Origin: Fermentimonas sp.
GTDB taxonomy: Bacteria > Bacteroidota > Bacteroidia > Bacteroidales > Dysgonomonadaceae
Assembly (NCBI GenBank): GCA_015478775.1
Contig: JADMKP010000007.1
Span: 744,001-808,000 of the forward strand
Reading direction: 5' to 3'
DNA length: 64,000 bases
How positions within the stretch are numbered: the stretch's first letter is position 1; each line of letters begins with the position of its first letter. Positions 1-8,359 of the stretch are shown one piece after another. Made by a program: the position numbers and the translations under genes. The notes below the pieces were generated by a model. The model saw nothing but the letters and a program-made list of their open reading frames with translations. It was not told where the DNA came from and did not search any database.

Positions 1-311
1 CACAAGGGGCGTGTCTTGCAACAGAATATACTACTCGCAATGCTCAGAAGTATGGAGGTGTTGTAGCTTTTACGGGTGGACTAATTGGTAAGGAGATAAA
101 CAGAAACAATTATAGTGGTGATTTTGAACAAACTCCTGTGTTTTTTGGCACTAGCAATCCCGACTTTCATGTGCCTGTTGAAAGGGTATATGCTTCTGCA
201 AATATTGCTCGTGAGATGAATGCAAGTGTTACTGAGAAAGTATATGAAAACAGGGGGCATACTATATCTGAAGATGAAATAAAGATAGTCAATAGCATTA
301 TTTTTAAGTGA
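1..311 (+). CDS. C-terminal part of an alpha/beta-hydrolase (phospholipase/carboxylesterase family)
   Basis: The gene enters from the left edge; reading frame begins at base 3 and about 102 codons remain before TGA. The first visible residues, QGACLATEY, follow the nucleophile elbow (GFSQGA in this family), so the catalytic Ser is just outside the window. Visible are the Asp region (GTSNPDFHVPVERV) and the catalytic-His region (RGHTISEDEI), both typical of the Abhydrolase_2 esterases found beside small cupin genes. It probably hydrolyses a small ester in the cytoplasm; the substrate cannot be told. The cupin gene starts 79 bases downstream on the same strand, so co-transcription is likely. 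Confidence 0.8.
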   Translation, partial: QGACLATEYTTRNAQKYGGVVAFTGGLIGKEINRNNYSGDFEQTPVFFGTSNPDFHVPVERVYASANIAREMNASVTEKVYENRGHTISEDEIKIVNSIIFK

Positions 312-390
312 TTAGCAGCAACTTCTATTTAAACAAAATACTATGCTTAATATTTAAGTGACTAATAACATATATTAAATCAACAGTGAA

Positions 391-741
391 ATGAAGGTTA
401 CAAGAGTTTACAGTGATGAAAATGGCGATTCTCAGTTTGAGGATGTTGATATAGAACTATTTAACAATGGAGAAATTGGTCAACTCTCTGAAAATATTGA
501 TGTGAAATCGCTACAATTTAGAAAGGTTTCGCCCGATTATGATTATGATTTTCATCACGCGCCTCAAAGACAATATATAGTTTTGCTTGATGGTGGTGTT
601 GAAATTACAACTTCACTTGGAGAAACTCGTCAGTTTCAAACAGGCGAAATTCTTCTTATGGAGGACACCACAGGCAAGGGCCATAAGACTAAGAATTTAG
701 AGAGGCGTGAGCGCACTTCAATCTTTATTCATTTGAAGTGA
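391..741 (+). CDS. Small single-domain cupin protein
   Basis: A 116-residue soluble protein without signal peptide. The centre and C-terminal half fit one cupin barrel: a first motif around FHHAPQRQYIVLLDGGVEI (about residues 54-72) and a second around FQTGEILLMEDTTGKGHKT (about 82-100), giving His residues suitable for metal binding. Similar small cupins sit beside Abhydrolase_2 esterases, as here, which suggests a shared pathway, but the substrate is unknown. The 3' end overlaps the convergent TolB-like gene by 17 bases. The fold call is fairly sure; whether it is an enzyme or a sensor is not. Confidence 0.65.
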   Translation: MKVTRVYSDENGDSQFEDVDIELFNNGEIGQLSENIDVKSLQFRKVSPDYDYDFHHAPQRQYIVLLDGGVEITTSLGETRQFQTGEILLMEDTTGKGHKTKNLERRERTSIFIHLK

Positions 742-1675
742 GTTCGGAGTTGGTTACGTCATTAATATATTTAACATAAGCAATACTGTCTCCGTTGGGA
801 GACCAACTATGAACATTTAATGACCCCTGACCGCCATAAAACACGGGGGTTATGTCTAATGTCTCTTTTGTTTCTACATTCAGCATTCTTAGTTTTACAT
901 CTTTACCAAAGGGATGCCCTCCATTTTGGTCCTCAAGATATGATATATAAACAACATCTTTATTATTAGGTGCAGGGTGTGGAAACCAATTATCAAATTC
1001 GTCGAACGTTAATTGCGTTTGCTCACTTCCATCAGGTTTCATTCTGTAAATATGCATTCTGCCAGTACGGTTGCTATTAAAATATATCCATTGGCCATCG
1101 TAACTATATTCTGGTCCATCGTCTAACCCTTCGGCATCGGTTAGCCTAATCTCCTCATCTGTTATAACACGTGATTTGTAAACATCCCACTCTCCATTTC
1201 TCATGGCACAATATGTAACCCATTGGTTATCTGGACTTACCCCATGCCAATAACTAGGATAATTTGCTGTTATTAATCTAGGTACACCACCCGAGGCAGG
1301 TAAAATAAATATTCTGGAATTACCGCCTGGAGAACTTACTCTTGAGTCGTTGTGACTAATTATTAGCCACTTACCGTCAAATGATAGTCCGTGATCATTA
1401 TTGCAATTATCTGCAAACCCAGTGTCTATAACACCAAGATTCTTGCCTTTTAGAGATATTTTTTCAAGCTTTCCTCCAGAATTTATAATTAAAAACTTAC
1501 CATCTCTTGACCAGTTGGGTGCCTCGAAATGACGTTTTTCTCTTAGAATGACCTTCTCTTTTCCTGTCCTTACGTTTAATAGAATCAATTCACTCTCAAT
1601 GTTTTGTTGCGTTTGTCCTATTATAATAAACGAGGAAATGACTAACGACAATAAAGTTAAATATAGACATCTCAT
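725..1675 (-). CDS. Secreted TolB-like beta-propeller (PD40 repeats)
   Basis: A 316-residue protein with an N-terminal hydrophobic signal segment (residues 1-21) followed by repeated WD40-like/PD40 blades. Blade signatures are easy to see: APNWSRDGKFLII, GLSFDGKWLIISHN, GVSPDNQWVTY, EYSYDGQWIYFNSNRTG and SWSPNGDSIAYV, five to six in all. This matches the TolB-type propellers that Bacteroidetes export, often annotated as transporters or biopolymer-transport components without direct evidence. There is no enzymatic domain attached, unlike the DPP4-type peptidases. It is transcribed towards the cupin gene and overlaps it by 17 bases; the other end faces the helicase promoter. Its partner is unknown. 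Confidence 0.75.
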   Translation of the reverse strand: MRCLYLTLLSLVISSFIIIGQTQQNIESELILLNVRTGKEKVILREKRHFEAPNWSRDGKFLIINSGGKLEKISLKGKNLGVIDTGFADNCNNDHGLSFDGKWLIISHNDSRVSSPGGNSRIFILPASGGVPRLITANYPSYWHGVSPDNQWVTYCAMRNGEWDVYKSRVITDEEIRLTDAEGLDDGPEYSYDGQWIYFNSNRTGRMHIYRMKPDGSEQTQLTFDEFDNWFPHPAPNNKDVVYISYLEDQNGGHPFGKDVKLRMLNVETKETLDITPVFYGGQGSLNVHSWSPNGDSIAYVKYINDVTNSELTSNE

Positions 1676-1792
1676 AATTTTATGGCTTTAAACTTAAAAT
1701 AAACCTATTGCTAAAAGAGTTATTTAAAATGCAGACTTCTAGTATCAAAGATAATAAATTACAATTGAGTTGGATACTGATGTGAGCTTAAT

Positions 1793-1823
1793 TTTCTAAG
1801 AACCAAATATTTTTGTAAATTTG
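1793..1823 (+). promoter_or_regulatory. Candidate housekeeping promoter for the helicase gene
   Basis: TAAATTTG at 1816-1823 matches the Bacteroidetes -7 consensus TAnnTTTG. TTTC at 1793-1796, 19 bases upstream, is a near match to the -33 TTTG. Transcription would begin near 1830, about 20 bases before the ATG at 1850. Confidence 0.5.
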
Positions 1824-1849
1824 TTAAAATGTACATCAATCAATAAATA

Positions 1850-3979
1850 ATGTGTATGAATTTCAGCGATCCCTACAAATCCGCCATGGAATTTGCAACA
1901 AATACTGATAGAAATATCTTTATTACAGGTAAAGCGGGTACTGGCAAAACTACTTTCCTTCGCAATTTTCGTGAACAGACAAACAAGCAAATTGCAATTG
2001 TTGCACCCACCGGTGTAGCAGCTATAAATGCGGGGGGAACTACCATACACTCGTTCTTTCAACTACCATTTACACCTTTCAAGCCCACGCCCGAATGGCA
2101 GTCGCAGCTCATATCTCAAATTAAAATGAGTAAAACTCGCCGCAATGTTATACGTGAACTTGAAGTGCTTATTATTGACGAAATTAGCATGGTGCGTGCA
2201 GATGTATTAGATGCAATTGATGTAGTACTGAGAGCTATACGTCATAGGCGGAATGAACCATTTGGAGGTGTGCAGGTGATATTAATTGGCGATATGCACC
2301 AACTTTCTCCGGTTGCCAAAACTTATGAGTGGAGTATAATATCGGATTATTACAAAAGCGTTTATTTTTTCGATAGTCACATAATTCAGAATAATCCTCC
2401 ATTATATCTGGAGTTTGATAAAATATATAGGCAATCTGATGATCAATTTATCAAAGTATTGAATGAGGTTAGAAATAACTCTCTTTCAGTAGAAGGTGCT
2501 AACTTGCTTAAAAGTAGATATAACCCCAATTTTACTCCAACTGCCGACGATCATTATATAACTCTTACAACGCACAATTACAGTGCTGATAATATAAACA
2601 GAATTGAGCTGGATAAACTTACAACCCCTATTCATAAATTTCATGCAAAAGTAAATGGAACCTTTCCAGAAAATGCTTTTCCTCTTGACCAGGTTCTTGA
2701 ATTAAAAGAGGGTGCCAAAGTGATGTTCATTAAAAATGATACAGAAACTCCACGAAGGTTTTATAATGGTAAGATAGGTGTAGTTAGTTCAATTAATGAC
2801 GATATTATTACCGTAGAATGCCCCGGCGATGCTTATGAAATAACAGTATCTACACTAACTTGGGAAAATATACGCTATAATACCAATAAAGAAACAAATA
2901 CAATTGAGGAAGAAATTATTGGCACTTTTGAGCAAATTCCATTGCGTTTAGCTTGGGCAATAACAATTCATAAAAGTCAGGGACTCACATTTGAAAAGGC
3001 TGTTATAGATGCTGATAAAGCTTTCTCGCCCGGTCAGGTTTACGTTGCGTTGAGTAGATGCAGATCGATAGAAGGAATAGTTTTGAAAAGCCTTATCAAC
3101 TCACAGAGTATTAGTGTGGATAAACAGGTAATAGATTTCTCATCATTAAAGCCCGATGAAGCATATGTTAATCATGAATTAGAGCGAGCTCGTAAAGAGT
3201 ACAAGGTCTCAATGCTACTCCATTTATATGATTTTAATCAAATAAATTATACTGCAAAGTCATGGTATAAGGCAACAAATGGAGAGGAGCCATCATTTAA
3301 TGAGGAGACAATACCATTTATAAAGGAGATTAATAAACAATTAGAGCATATTAATGAGATAGGGGATAAATTCAGAATTCAACTAAAGCAAATCTCCGGC
3401 AAAGAGAATGTAGACACTCAGTTTCTTACAGAAAGGTTGTCTTCATCCTCAACTTACTTTACCGAAAAGCTAGAAATACTAATGAACTCATTAAAGAAAT
3501 CGCCTGCTACAACAGATAGCAAAACAAATGCTAAGATATATGATGAGGCTATTTCGACAATATATACAGAGGTTGCTTTAAAAAAACATCTAATTAGTGT
3601 TACATATAATGATTTTAGTGTGGAGTTATATTATCAATCGCGCAATAAATTTAAGATGCCCGATTTCAATGTAAAGTCTTATAGTAGAGGCAAGACCAGT
3701 GTGCAATTGAAATCAAATCACCCCGATTTGTTAAACGAACTCGTGCAGATTCGCAACTACATAAGCGAGAATGAAAATCTGCCCCCATATATAGTTGCTC
3801 AAACAAAAACGCTTGTGCAGATGGCCGATTATATGCCTGAGACTGAAAAAGATCTGCTTAAGATATATGGCTTCGGCAAGAAGAAGCTTGAACGGTTTGG
3901 CGCTCAGTTTCTTGAGGTAATAAACGATTATATATCAGAAAACGATTTGCAATCTGAGATGTTTAATTTTAATAAATAG
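1850..3979 (+). CDS. Pif1/RecD-like superfamily 1 DNA helicase with C-terminal HRDC domain
   Basis: A 709-residue ATP-dependent 5'-3' helicase. Walker A is GKAGTGKT (27-34), Walker B LIIDE (107-111), and later SF1B motifs are visible, including AWAITIHKSQGLTFEKAVID and YVALSRCRS near residues 370-400. The helicase core ends near residue 430; a poorly conserved linker follows and the last 80 residues form an HRDC-like domain (ETEKDLLKIYGFGKKKLERFG). Bacteroides Pif1 proteins share this core and act on G-quadruplex or stalled-fork DNA; the same role here is inferred. The ATG at 1850 is preceded by a promoter match; an ATG two codons later (1856) is also possible. The acpH-like gene follows after 5 bases. 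Confidence 0.85.
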   Translation: MCMNFSDPYKSAMEFATNTDRNIFITGKAGTGKTTFLRNFREQTNKQIAIVAPTGVAAINAGGTTIHSFFQLPFTPFKPTPEWQSQLISQIKMSKTRRNVIRELEVLIIDEISMVRADVLDAIDVVLRAIRHRRNEPFGGVQVILIGDMHQLSPVAKTYEWSIISDYYKSVYFFDSHIIQNNPPLYLEFDKIYRQSDDQFIKVLNEVRNNSLSVEGANLLKSRYNPNFTPTADDHYITLTTHNYSADNINRIELDKLTTPIHKFHAKVNGTFPENAFPLDQVLELKEGAKVMFIKNDTETPRRFYNGKIGVVSSINDDIITVECPGDAYEITVSTLTWENIRYNTNKETNTIEEEIIGTFEQIPLRLAWAITIHKSQGLTFEKAVIDADKAFSPGQVYVALSRCRSIEGIVLKSLINSQSISVDKQVIDFSSLKPDEAYVNHELERARKEYKVSMLLHLYDFNQINYTAKSWYKATNGEEPSFNEETIPFIKEINKQLEHINEIGDKFRIQLKQISGKENVDTQFLTERLSSSSTYFTEKLEILMNSLKKSPATTDSKTNAKIYDEAISTIYTEVALKKHLISVTYNDFSVELYYQSRNKFKMPDFNVKSYSRGKTSVQLKSNHPDLLNELVQIRNYISENENLPPYIVAQTKTLVQMADYMPETEKDLLKIYGFGKKKLERFGAQFLEVINDYISENDLQSEMFNFNK

Positions 3980-3984
3980 AAATA

Positions 3985-4563
3985 ATGAACTATCTCGCTC
4001 ATATATATTTTTCAGGAACAAACCGTAGAGTGGCCGTTGGCAATTTCATAGGAGATTTTGTTAAAGGGAAAAGTTATGAAAAGTACCCTTCTAATTTTCA
4101 AAAAGGAATTCTATTACACAGAAAGATAGACCATTTTACCGATACCCATCCTATATTTCGTGAGACCGTGGATTTAATTCGTCCCTCTTTTGGGCGCTAT
4201 TCAGGAATAATGGCAGATATGTATTACGACTACCTGCTTGCATCTAACTTTGATCGATACAGCAACGGCCTAAGCCTCGGCAAATTCTCCCGTAATTTCT
4301 ATCTTTCGGCACTGATATACTACAGGTGGTTGCCTAAAAAGGTGAAAGGGTTTATTTTCCATTTTATAAGAACCAACCGACTAGAGGAATATGCCACGTT
4401 TGATGGACTGCAATATTCACTCAAAATTATGTCTGTTTACAATAGCTCGGCAATTAATCCCACCCTTGGAATTGAGGTGTTAGCCGCCAACGAAATAGAG
4501 TTAAGAAGGCTTTTCGAGATATTTATGAAGGATGCGCAGAAAGAATTTCCTCATCAAATATAA
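3985..4563 (+). CDS. acpH: Acyl carrier protein phosphodiesterase-like protein (AcpH/DUF479)
   Basis: A 192-residue protein matching the AcpH family over its whole length. Diagnostic stretches are the N-terminal MNYLAHIYFSG, GNFIGDFVKGK (residues 19-29) and GILLHRKIDHFTDTHP (41-56), followed by MADMYYDYLLA. These His and Asp residues form the HD-like metal site. The E. coli enzyme removes 4'-phosphopantetheine from holo-ACP. Bacteroidetes members have not all been tested, so the reaction is taken from the family. It starts 5 bases after the helicase gene and is probably co-transcribed; a bidirectional terminator follows. Confidence 0.8.
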   Translation: MNYLAHIYFSGTNRRVAVGNFIGDFVKGKSYEKYPSNFQKGILLHRKIDHFTDTHPIFRETVDLIRPSFGRYSGIMADMYYDYLLASNFDRYSNGLSLGKFSRNFYLSALIYYRWLPKKVKGFIFHFIRTNRLEEYATFDGLQYSLKIMSVYNSSAINPTLGIEVLAANEIELRRLFEIFMKDAQKEFPHQI

Positions 4564-4643
4564 TACTGCTTTGCTAATCTGTTAATAATATTCTATTTAA
4601 CATATGATCATTTTCCACAAATCAGATAATAACACCCTTTAAA

Positions 4644-4677
4644 AAACGGGAACACCTTTATAAAAGTGCTCCCGTTT
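4644..4677. terminator. Bidirectional intrinsic terminator
   Basis: Stem AAACGGGAACAC (4644-4655) pairs with GTGCTCCCGTTT (4666-4677), 11 of 12 positions paired, around a 10-base loop. An A-tract precedes it and T residues follow, so it can end both the acpH transcript and the convergent GH3 transcript. Confidence 0.8.
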
Positions 4678-4706
4678 ATATAAAATCCTGTAGAGGATTG
4701 TTTAAT

Positions 4707-7049
4707 TTATTTATTTGGAGTTTCCCAAACCTTTGTTTGTGTACAAACAATATTTGCAGTCTGGTCACCCAATTGCAACATAAACTCACCCTCTTCTAAA
4801 GTCCATTTACCCTTCTCGTTTACAAAAGCTAGGTCTTCGCCTTTAATATCAAAGGTAACAGTTTGTACCTCTCCAGGCCTTAGAGACACTTTTTCAAATC
4901 CTCTTAGCCTACGAACATCAGGAGACAAAGAAGCAATCAAATCGCTGCTGAACAGCAATACCGACTCTTTTCCATTTACTTCACCAGTGTTAGTAACGTC
5001 TACAGAAACTCTAATAATATCATCTGATGTAAAGCTACTCTTATCAACAGATATATTTGAATAGCTGAAAGTAGTATAACTTAATCCAAAACCAAATGGA
5101 AATTGAACCGATGTTTGTGCTCCATAATCATATGCACCCTCCATTTTACCTTCTATATTTTGTCCTGGTTTATGATCATAAGTGATTAAACCCTGCTCAA
5201 ATTTTGGATATGTATATGGAAGTTTACCACTAGGATTAATATCTCCACTTAAAATATCAGCTAATGCATCGCCACCAAAGTTGCCAGGAAGATAAGTCTG
5301 TAAAATTGCAGCAGCACCTGGTTCTATTCTTTCAATTAGGCGGGGGCGACCTTCATTTAATACTAATACTACTGGTTTACCTGTTTTTTGTAATGCCAAA
5401 GCAAGGTTAGTTTGATTTTCAGATAATGCAAGCTCATCGAGATTACCCGGTGTTTCGCAATATGAGTTTTCTCCAATACAAAGTACTATATAGTCGACAC
5501 CCGATGCAGCCCTGACAGCTTTTTCTATTTCAGGCTCATTCTCTTCATAATATTGCCCTTCCATATTATATGTAACACCTGGCTCATAAAGAACATTAGA
5601 GGCTCCAAATTTATTTTGCATTGCTTCTAAAATTGTATTGTATTGTTCCGCAAACTCCTCCGTCTTTTCGCCCTGCCAAGAATAGCTCCATCCTCCATTG
5701 AGAGTGCGCATTGAGTTGGCATTGGGTCCTGCAACCAGTATACGGCTATTGGCACTTATGGGTAGAACATCACCCTCATTCTTTAACAAGGTGATTGATT
5801 CGTCGGCAGCATACTTAGCTAAATCCTCATGCTCCGTACTTCCGAAATCAGGATATTCACTTCTAGACCAGTATGGTTTTTCAAAAAGACCAAGTCTGTA
5901 TTTCAAGCGTAAAACTCTTCTTACAGCATCATCAATTCGTGCTTGCGATACTTCACCTTCCTCAACAAGTTCTAGTAATGTAGTACAAAAAGCAAGATTA
6001 TATGGCTCCATTACCATATCAATACCTGCATTAATTGCTGCTTTCACTGCACCTTTATAATCCTCTGTAGTATAATCTCTTGAATATAAATTCTGAACAT
6101 CGGCCCAGTCGGTTACAATTACACCATCAAAATTAAGATCCTCTTTAACCCATTCTGTCATCAATCTGTAATCAGCATGTGTTGAAACTCCATTTATGAT
6201 ACCTGAATTAACCATCAGCGATAATGCGCCACCCTCTACAATTGCTGCTCTAAACGGCTCAAAATGCTTCTCACGCAGCTCAATTTCACTAATAACTGCT
6301 GGTGTGCGGTCTTTACCTGATACAGGCACTCCGTATCCCATAAAGTGTTTTATGCATGCGGCAAGATTACTATTATGCACATTGTTTTTATTATCTCCTT
6401 GATAGCCTCGCACCGCGGCCACACCCATTTCAGCATTCAGGTAACTATCTTCACCATAGCTCTCCCATTGTCTAGACCATCGTGCATCTCTACCAATATC
6501 CATTGTTGGTGAAAACACCCATGGAGTATTGCTTGCTCTTGTTTCATAGGCAGTTATATGTGCTCCCTCTTTAACTATTTCGCGATTGAATGTTGCAGCC
6601 ATCCCAATCTCCTGAGGAAAAAATGTTGCGCCTGCCGTATAAGTAGCGCCATGAATAGCATCAATTCCATAAATTATAGGAATACCTGTTTCTTCAATTG
6701 CTCTTTTTTGAATTGTGGATATTATATATTCCCACATTTCGGTGGTTTGTGCTCTTGTATTGCTCGCATTAAGTATTGACCCAACTTTATACTTACCAAT
6801 AACCGTATCAAGCATAACAGGATCAATTTCAAAAGGCTCATCGCTAAAAAAAGCATTACCCCCTTTACCAACTATATCCACTGTAAATTGCGACATTTGC
6901 CCAATCTTTTCCTCGATTGTCATTTGAGCTATGATGCTATCGATCTTGCCCTCTATGGCAGGATCTAGACTTTTTCCCACTCTACCATTTCCAATATTAC
7001 ATGAGAATATAAATGGCAATAATAAGATTAAAATATTATACTTCTTCAT
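4707..7049 (-). CDS. bglX: GH3 beta-glucosidase lipoprotein (BglX-like)
   Basis: A 780-residue glycoside hydrolase family 3 exo-beta-glucosidase. The N-terminus is a lipoprotein signal with lipobox Cys17 (FIFSC). The TIM-barrel domain carries the KH motif of the substrate site (Lys234-His235 in IKHFMGYG) and the nucleophile Asp314 in VIVTDWADV. The alpha/beta sandwich domain follows, and the last 130 residues are a fibronectin-III-like domain typical of BglX. It is the last gene of the minus-strand beta-glucan locus, behind GH16, so the likely job is to release glucose from oligosaccharides made by the GH16 enzyme, in the periplasm or at the outer membrane. Linkage preference (beta-1,3 versus 1,6) cannot be read from sequence by eye. 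Confidence 0.9.
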   Translation of the reverse strand: MKKYNILILLLPFIFSCNIGNGRVGKSLDPAIEGKIDSIIAQMTIEEKIGQMSQFTVDIVGKGGNAFFSDEPFEIDPVMLDTVIGKYKVGSILNASNTRAQTTEMWEYIISTIQKRAIEETGIPIIYGIDAIHGATYTAGATFFPQEIGMAATFNREIVKEGAHITAYETRASNTPWVFSPTMDIGRDARWSRQWESYGEDSYLNAEMGVAAVRGYQGDNKNNVHNSNLAACIKHFMGYGVPVSGKDRTPAVISEIELREKHFEPFRAAIVEGGALSLMVNSGIINGVSTHADYRLMTEWVKEDLNFDGVIVTDWADVQNLYSRDYTTEDYKGAVKAAINAGIDMVMEPYNLAFCTTLLELVEEGEVSQARIDDAVRRVLRLKYRLGLFEKPYWSRSEYPDFGSTEHEDLAKYAADESITLLKNEGDVLPISANSRILVAGPNANSMRTLNGGWSYSWQGEKTEEFAEQYNTILEAMQNKFGASNVLYEPGVTYNMEGQYYEENEPEIEKAVRAASGVDYIVLCIGENSYCETPGNLDELALSENQTNLALALQKTGKPVVLVLNEGRPRLIERIEPGAAAILQTYLPGNFGGDALADILSGDINPSGKLPYTYPKFEQGLITYDHKPGQNIEGKMEGAYDYGAQTSVQFPFGFGLSYTTFSYSNISVDKSSFTSDDIIRVSVDVTNTGEVNGKESVLLFSSDLIASLSPDVRRLRGFEKVSLRPGEVQTVTFDIKGEDLAFVNEKGKWTLEEGEFMLQLGDQTANIVCTQTKVWETPNK

Positions 7050-7101
7050 AAATTATTACTTCCTACATTTTATTACAATTGCCTATTTTATTTACAATTG
7101 T

Positions 7102-8220
7102 TTACTTTTGATATACCCTCACATAATCAATCTCATAAGTTGCGGGCAATGCCGATTCATCAACTCCTTGAGCTCCTCCCCAGTCTCCTCCCCAAGCAAG
7201 ATTTAGTTTTAAATAAAAAGGAGAGTAAAATGGCCATGTATGTTTATTACCTGTTCCATCATTATCAAATCTGAAATACTCAACACCATCAACAAAACCT
7301 TTTATGTATTCTGCTGTCCATTCAACAGCGTAGATATGAAACTCAGTCTCTGCATTCTCAATATTCTTTGTGCCAGTTTTCTGAGTGCCAATTGAATGAT
7401 AGTACGATTGCGTATGAATAGAAGAATGTACAACATTCTTATTAAAACCAACATACTCCATTATATCAATCTCTCCATCCAAAGGCCATGAATTGAAATC
7501 TTTAGGCATCATCCAGAAAGCAGGCCATGTGCCTTTACCACCCGGAACTCTTAATCTGGCTTCAAAATAACCATATGTCCAAGCTTCAATTGTGTTAATT
7601 CTTGCTGAAATTATATCACTCCCACTTTTTTGAGCAATTATTTTCAATGTACCATCGTGAATTGCCGCAACAGTATCATTTCCACGAAACCCACCAACAT
7701 AAGTCTGAAGCTCATTGTTTACTGCACCTTTAGGTAGATTTTCGTACCACCACTTTTCCGTATCAGGAAGTGCAGGCTTGCCACTGCTTGTTCTTTCTGC
7801 GTTAAACTCTTCATTCCATACCATTTTATACCCCGATGGCACATAGTCTTCAATTTCACCAGCACCCTGAACAACACTGTATTTATGGTTGTATTCACCC
7901 GATACAAACAGCAGCTCAGCCGTTCTGGCCTCCTCAACACTATTCTTCGCTGCGGTTACTTTTACAACAGTTTGTCCATTTCCACCACTATTGGGAGCAA
8001 TTGTACACCAATCTTGGTCAGATGTAACCGTCCAATTACCATTAGCATCAACTATTATGCTTTTTGTATCCCTTGACGAATTAAAGTTTAATGATGCAGG
8101 AGACATCTCCCATTTTATCACCACTTCGGCCTCGGGAGCATTAGGAAGCGGACTATCACTACCACCACATGCGGCGAGCATGATTGCCAGAGATATTAAG
8201 ATTGTGTTCATTTTTATCAT
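7102..8220 (-). CDS. GH16 endo-beta-glucanase (laminarinase-like) lipoprotein with BACON domain
   Basis: A 372-residue protein with lipobox Cys18 (MLAAC), so probably cell-surface anchored. Residues about 36-120 form a BACON-type Ig-like domain (SLNFNSSRDTKSIIVDANGN, WTVTSDQDWCTI). The catalytic domain (about 130-372) has the GH16 signature EIDIMEYVG with nucleophile Glu250, Asp252 and acid/base Glu255. The extra Met between Ile253 and Glu255 is the form seen in laminarinases and beta-1,3(4)-glucanases rather than lichenases. It should cut beta-1,3-glucan into oligosaccharides for SusC/D import. Start: the ATG at 8220 gives MIKMNTILIS; the second Met, three codons in, is equally possible. Confidence 0.9.
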   Translation of the reverse strand: MIKMNTILISLAIMLAACGGSDSPLPNAPEAEVVIKWEMSPASLNFNSSRDTKSIIVDANGNWTVTSDQDWCTIAPNSGGNGQTVVKVTAAKNSVEEARTAELLFVSGEYNHKYSVVQGAGEIEDYVPSGYKMVWNEEFNAERTSSGKPALPDTEKWWYENLPKGAVNNELQTYVGGFRGNDTVAAIHDGTLKIIAQKSGSDIISARINTIEAWTYGYFEARLRVPGGKGTWPAFWMMPKDFNSWPLDGEIDIMEYVGFNKNVVHSSIHTQSYYHSIGTQKTGTKNIENAETEFHIYAVEWTAEYIKGFVDGVEYFRFDNDGTGNKHTWPFYSPFYLKLNLAWGGDWGGAQGVDESALPATYEIDYVRVYQK

Positions 8221-8311
8221 ATAGATTAGGGGAATTTAAAAAAGAGATTAGGAGATATATAAAAGAGAGAGTTATGAATATGTAAAAGATAGACTAGTGA
8301 ATAGATAAAAT

Positions 8312-8347
8312 ATTGAGGCTGCTAAATTTCATTCTAACAGCCTCAAT
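8312..8347 (-). terminator. Intergenic hairpin between the glycan-binding lipoprotein and GH16 genes
   Basis: Perfect 10-bp stem ATTGAGGCTG / CAGCCTCAAT around a 16-base loop. Only a mixed A/T tract follows on the minus strand, so it may be a partial terminator or an mRNA 3'-end stabiliser that lets SusC/D/SGBP accumulate above the enzymes. Confidence 0.55.
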
Positions 8348-8359
8348 AAATCATTTTAA

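Noticed and set aside
1796-2062. Minus-strand 88-codon ORF over the helicase start
   Set aside because: Cys-rich product arises from antisense of the Walker A region; it overlaps both promoter and start of a clear helicase gene.
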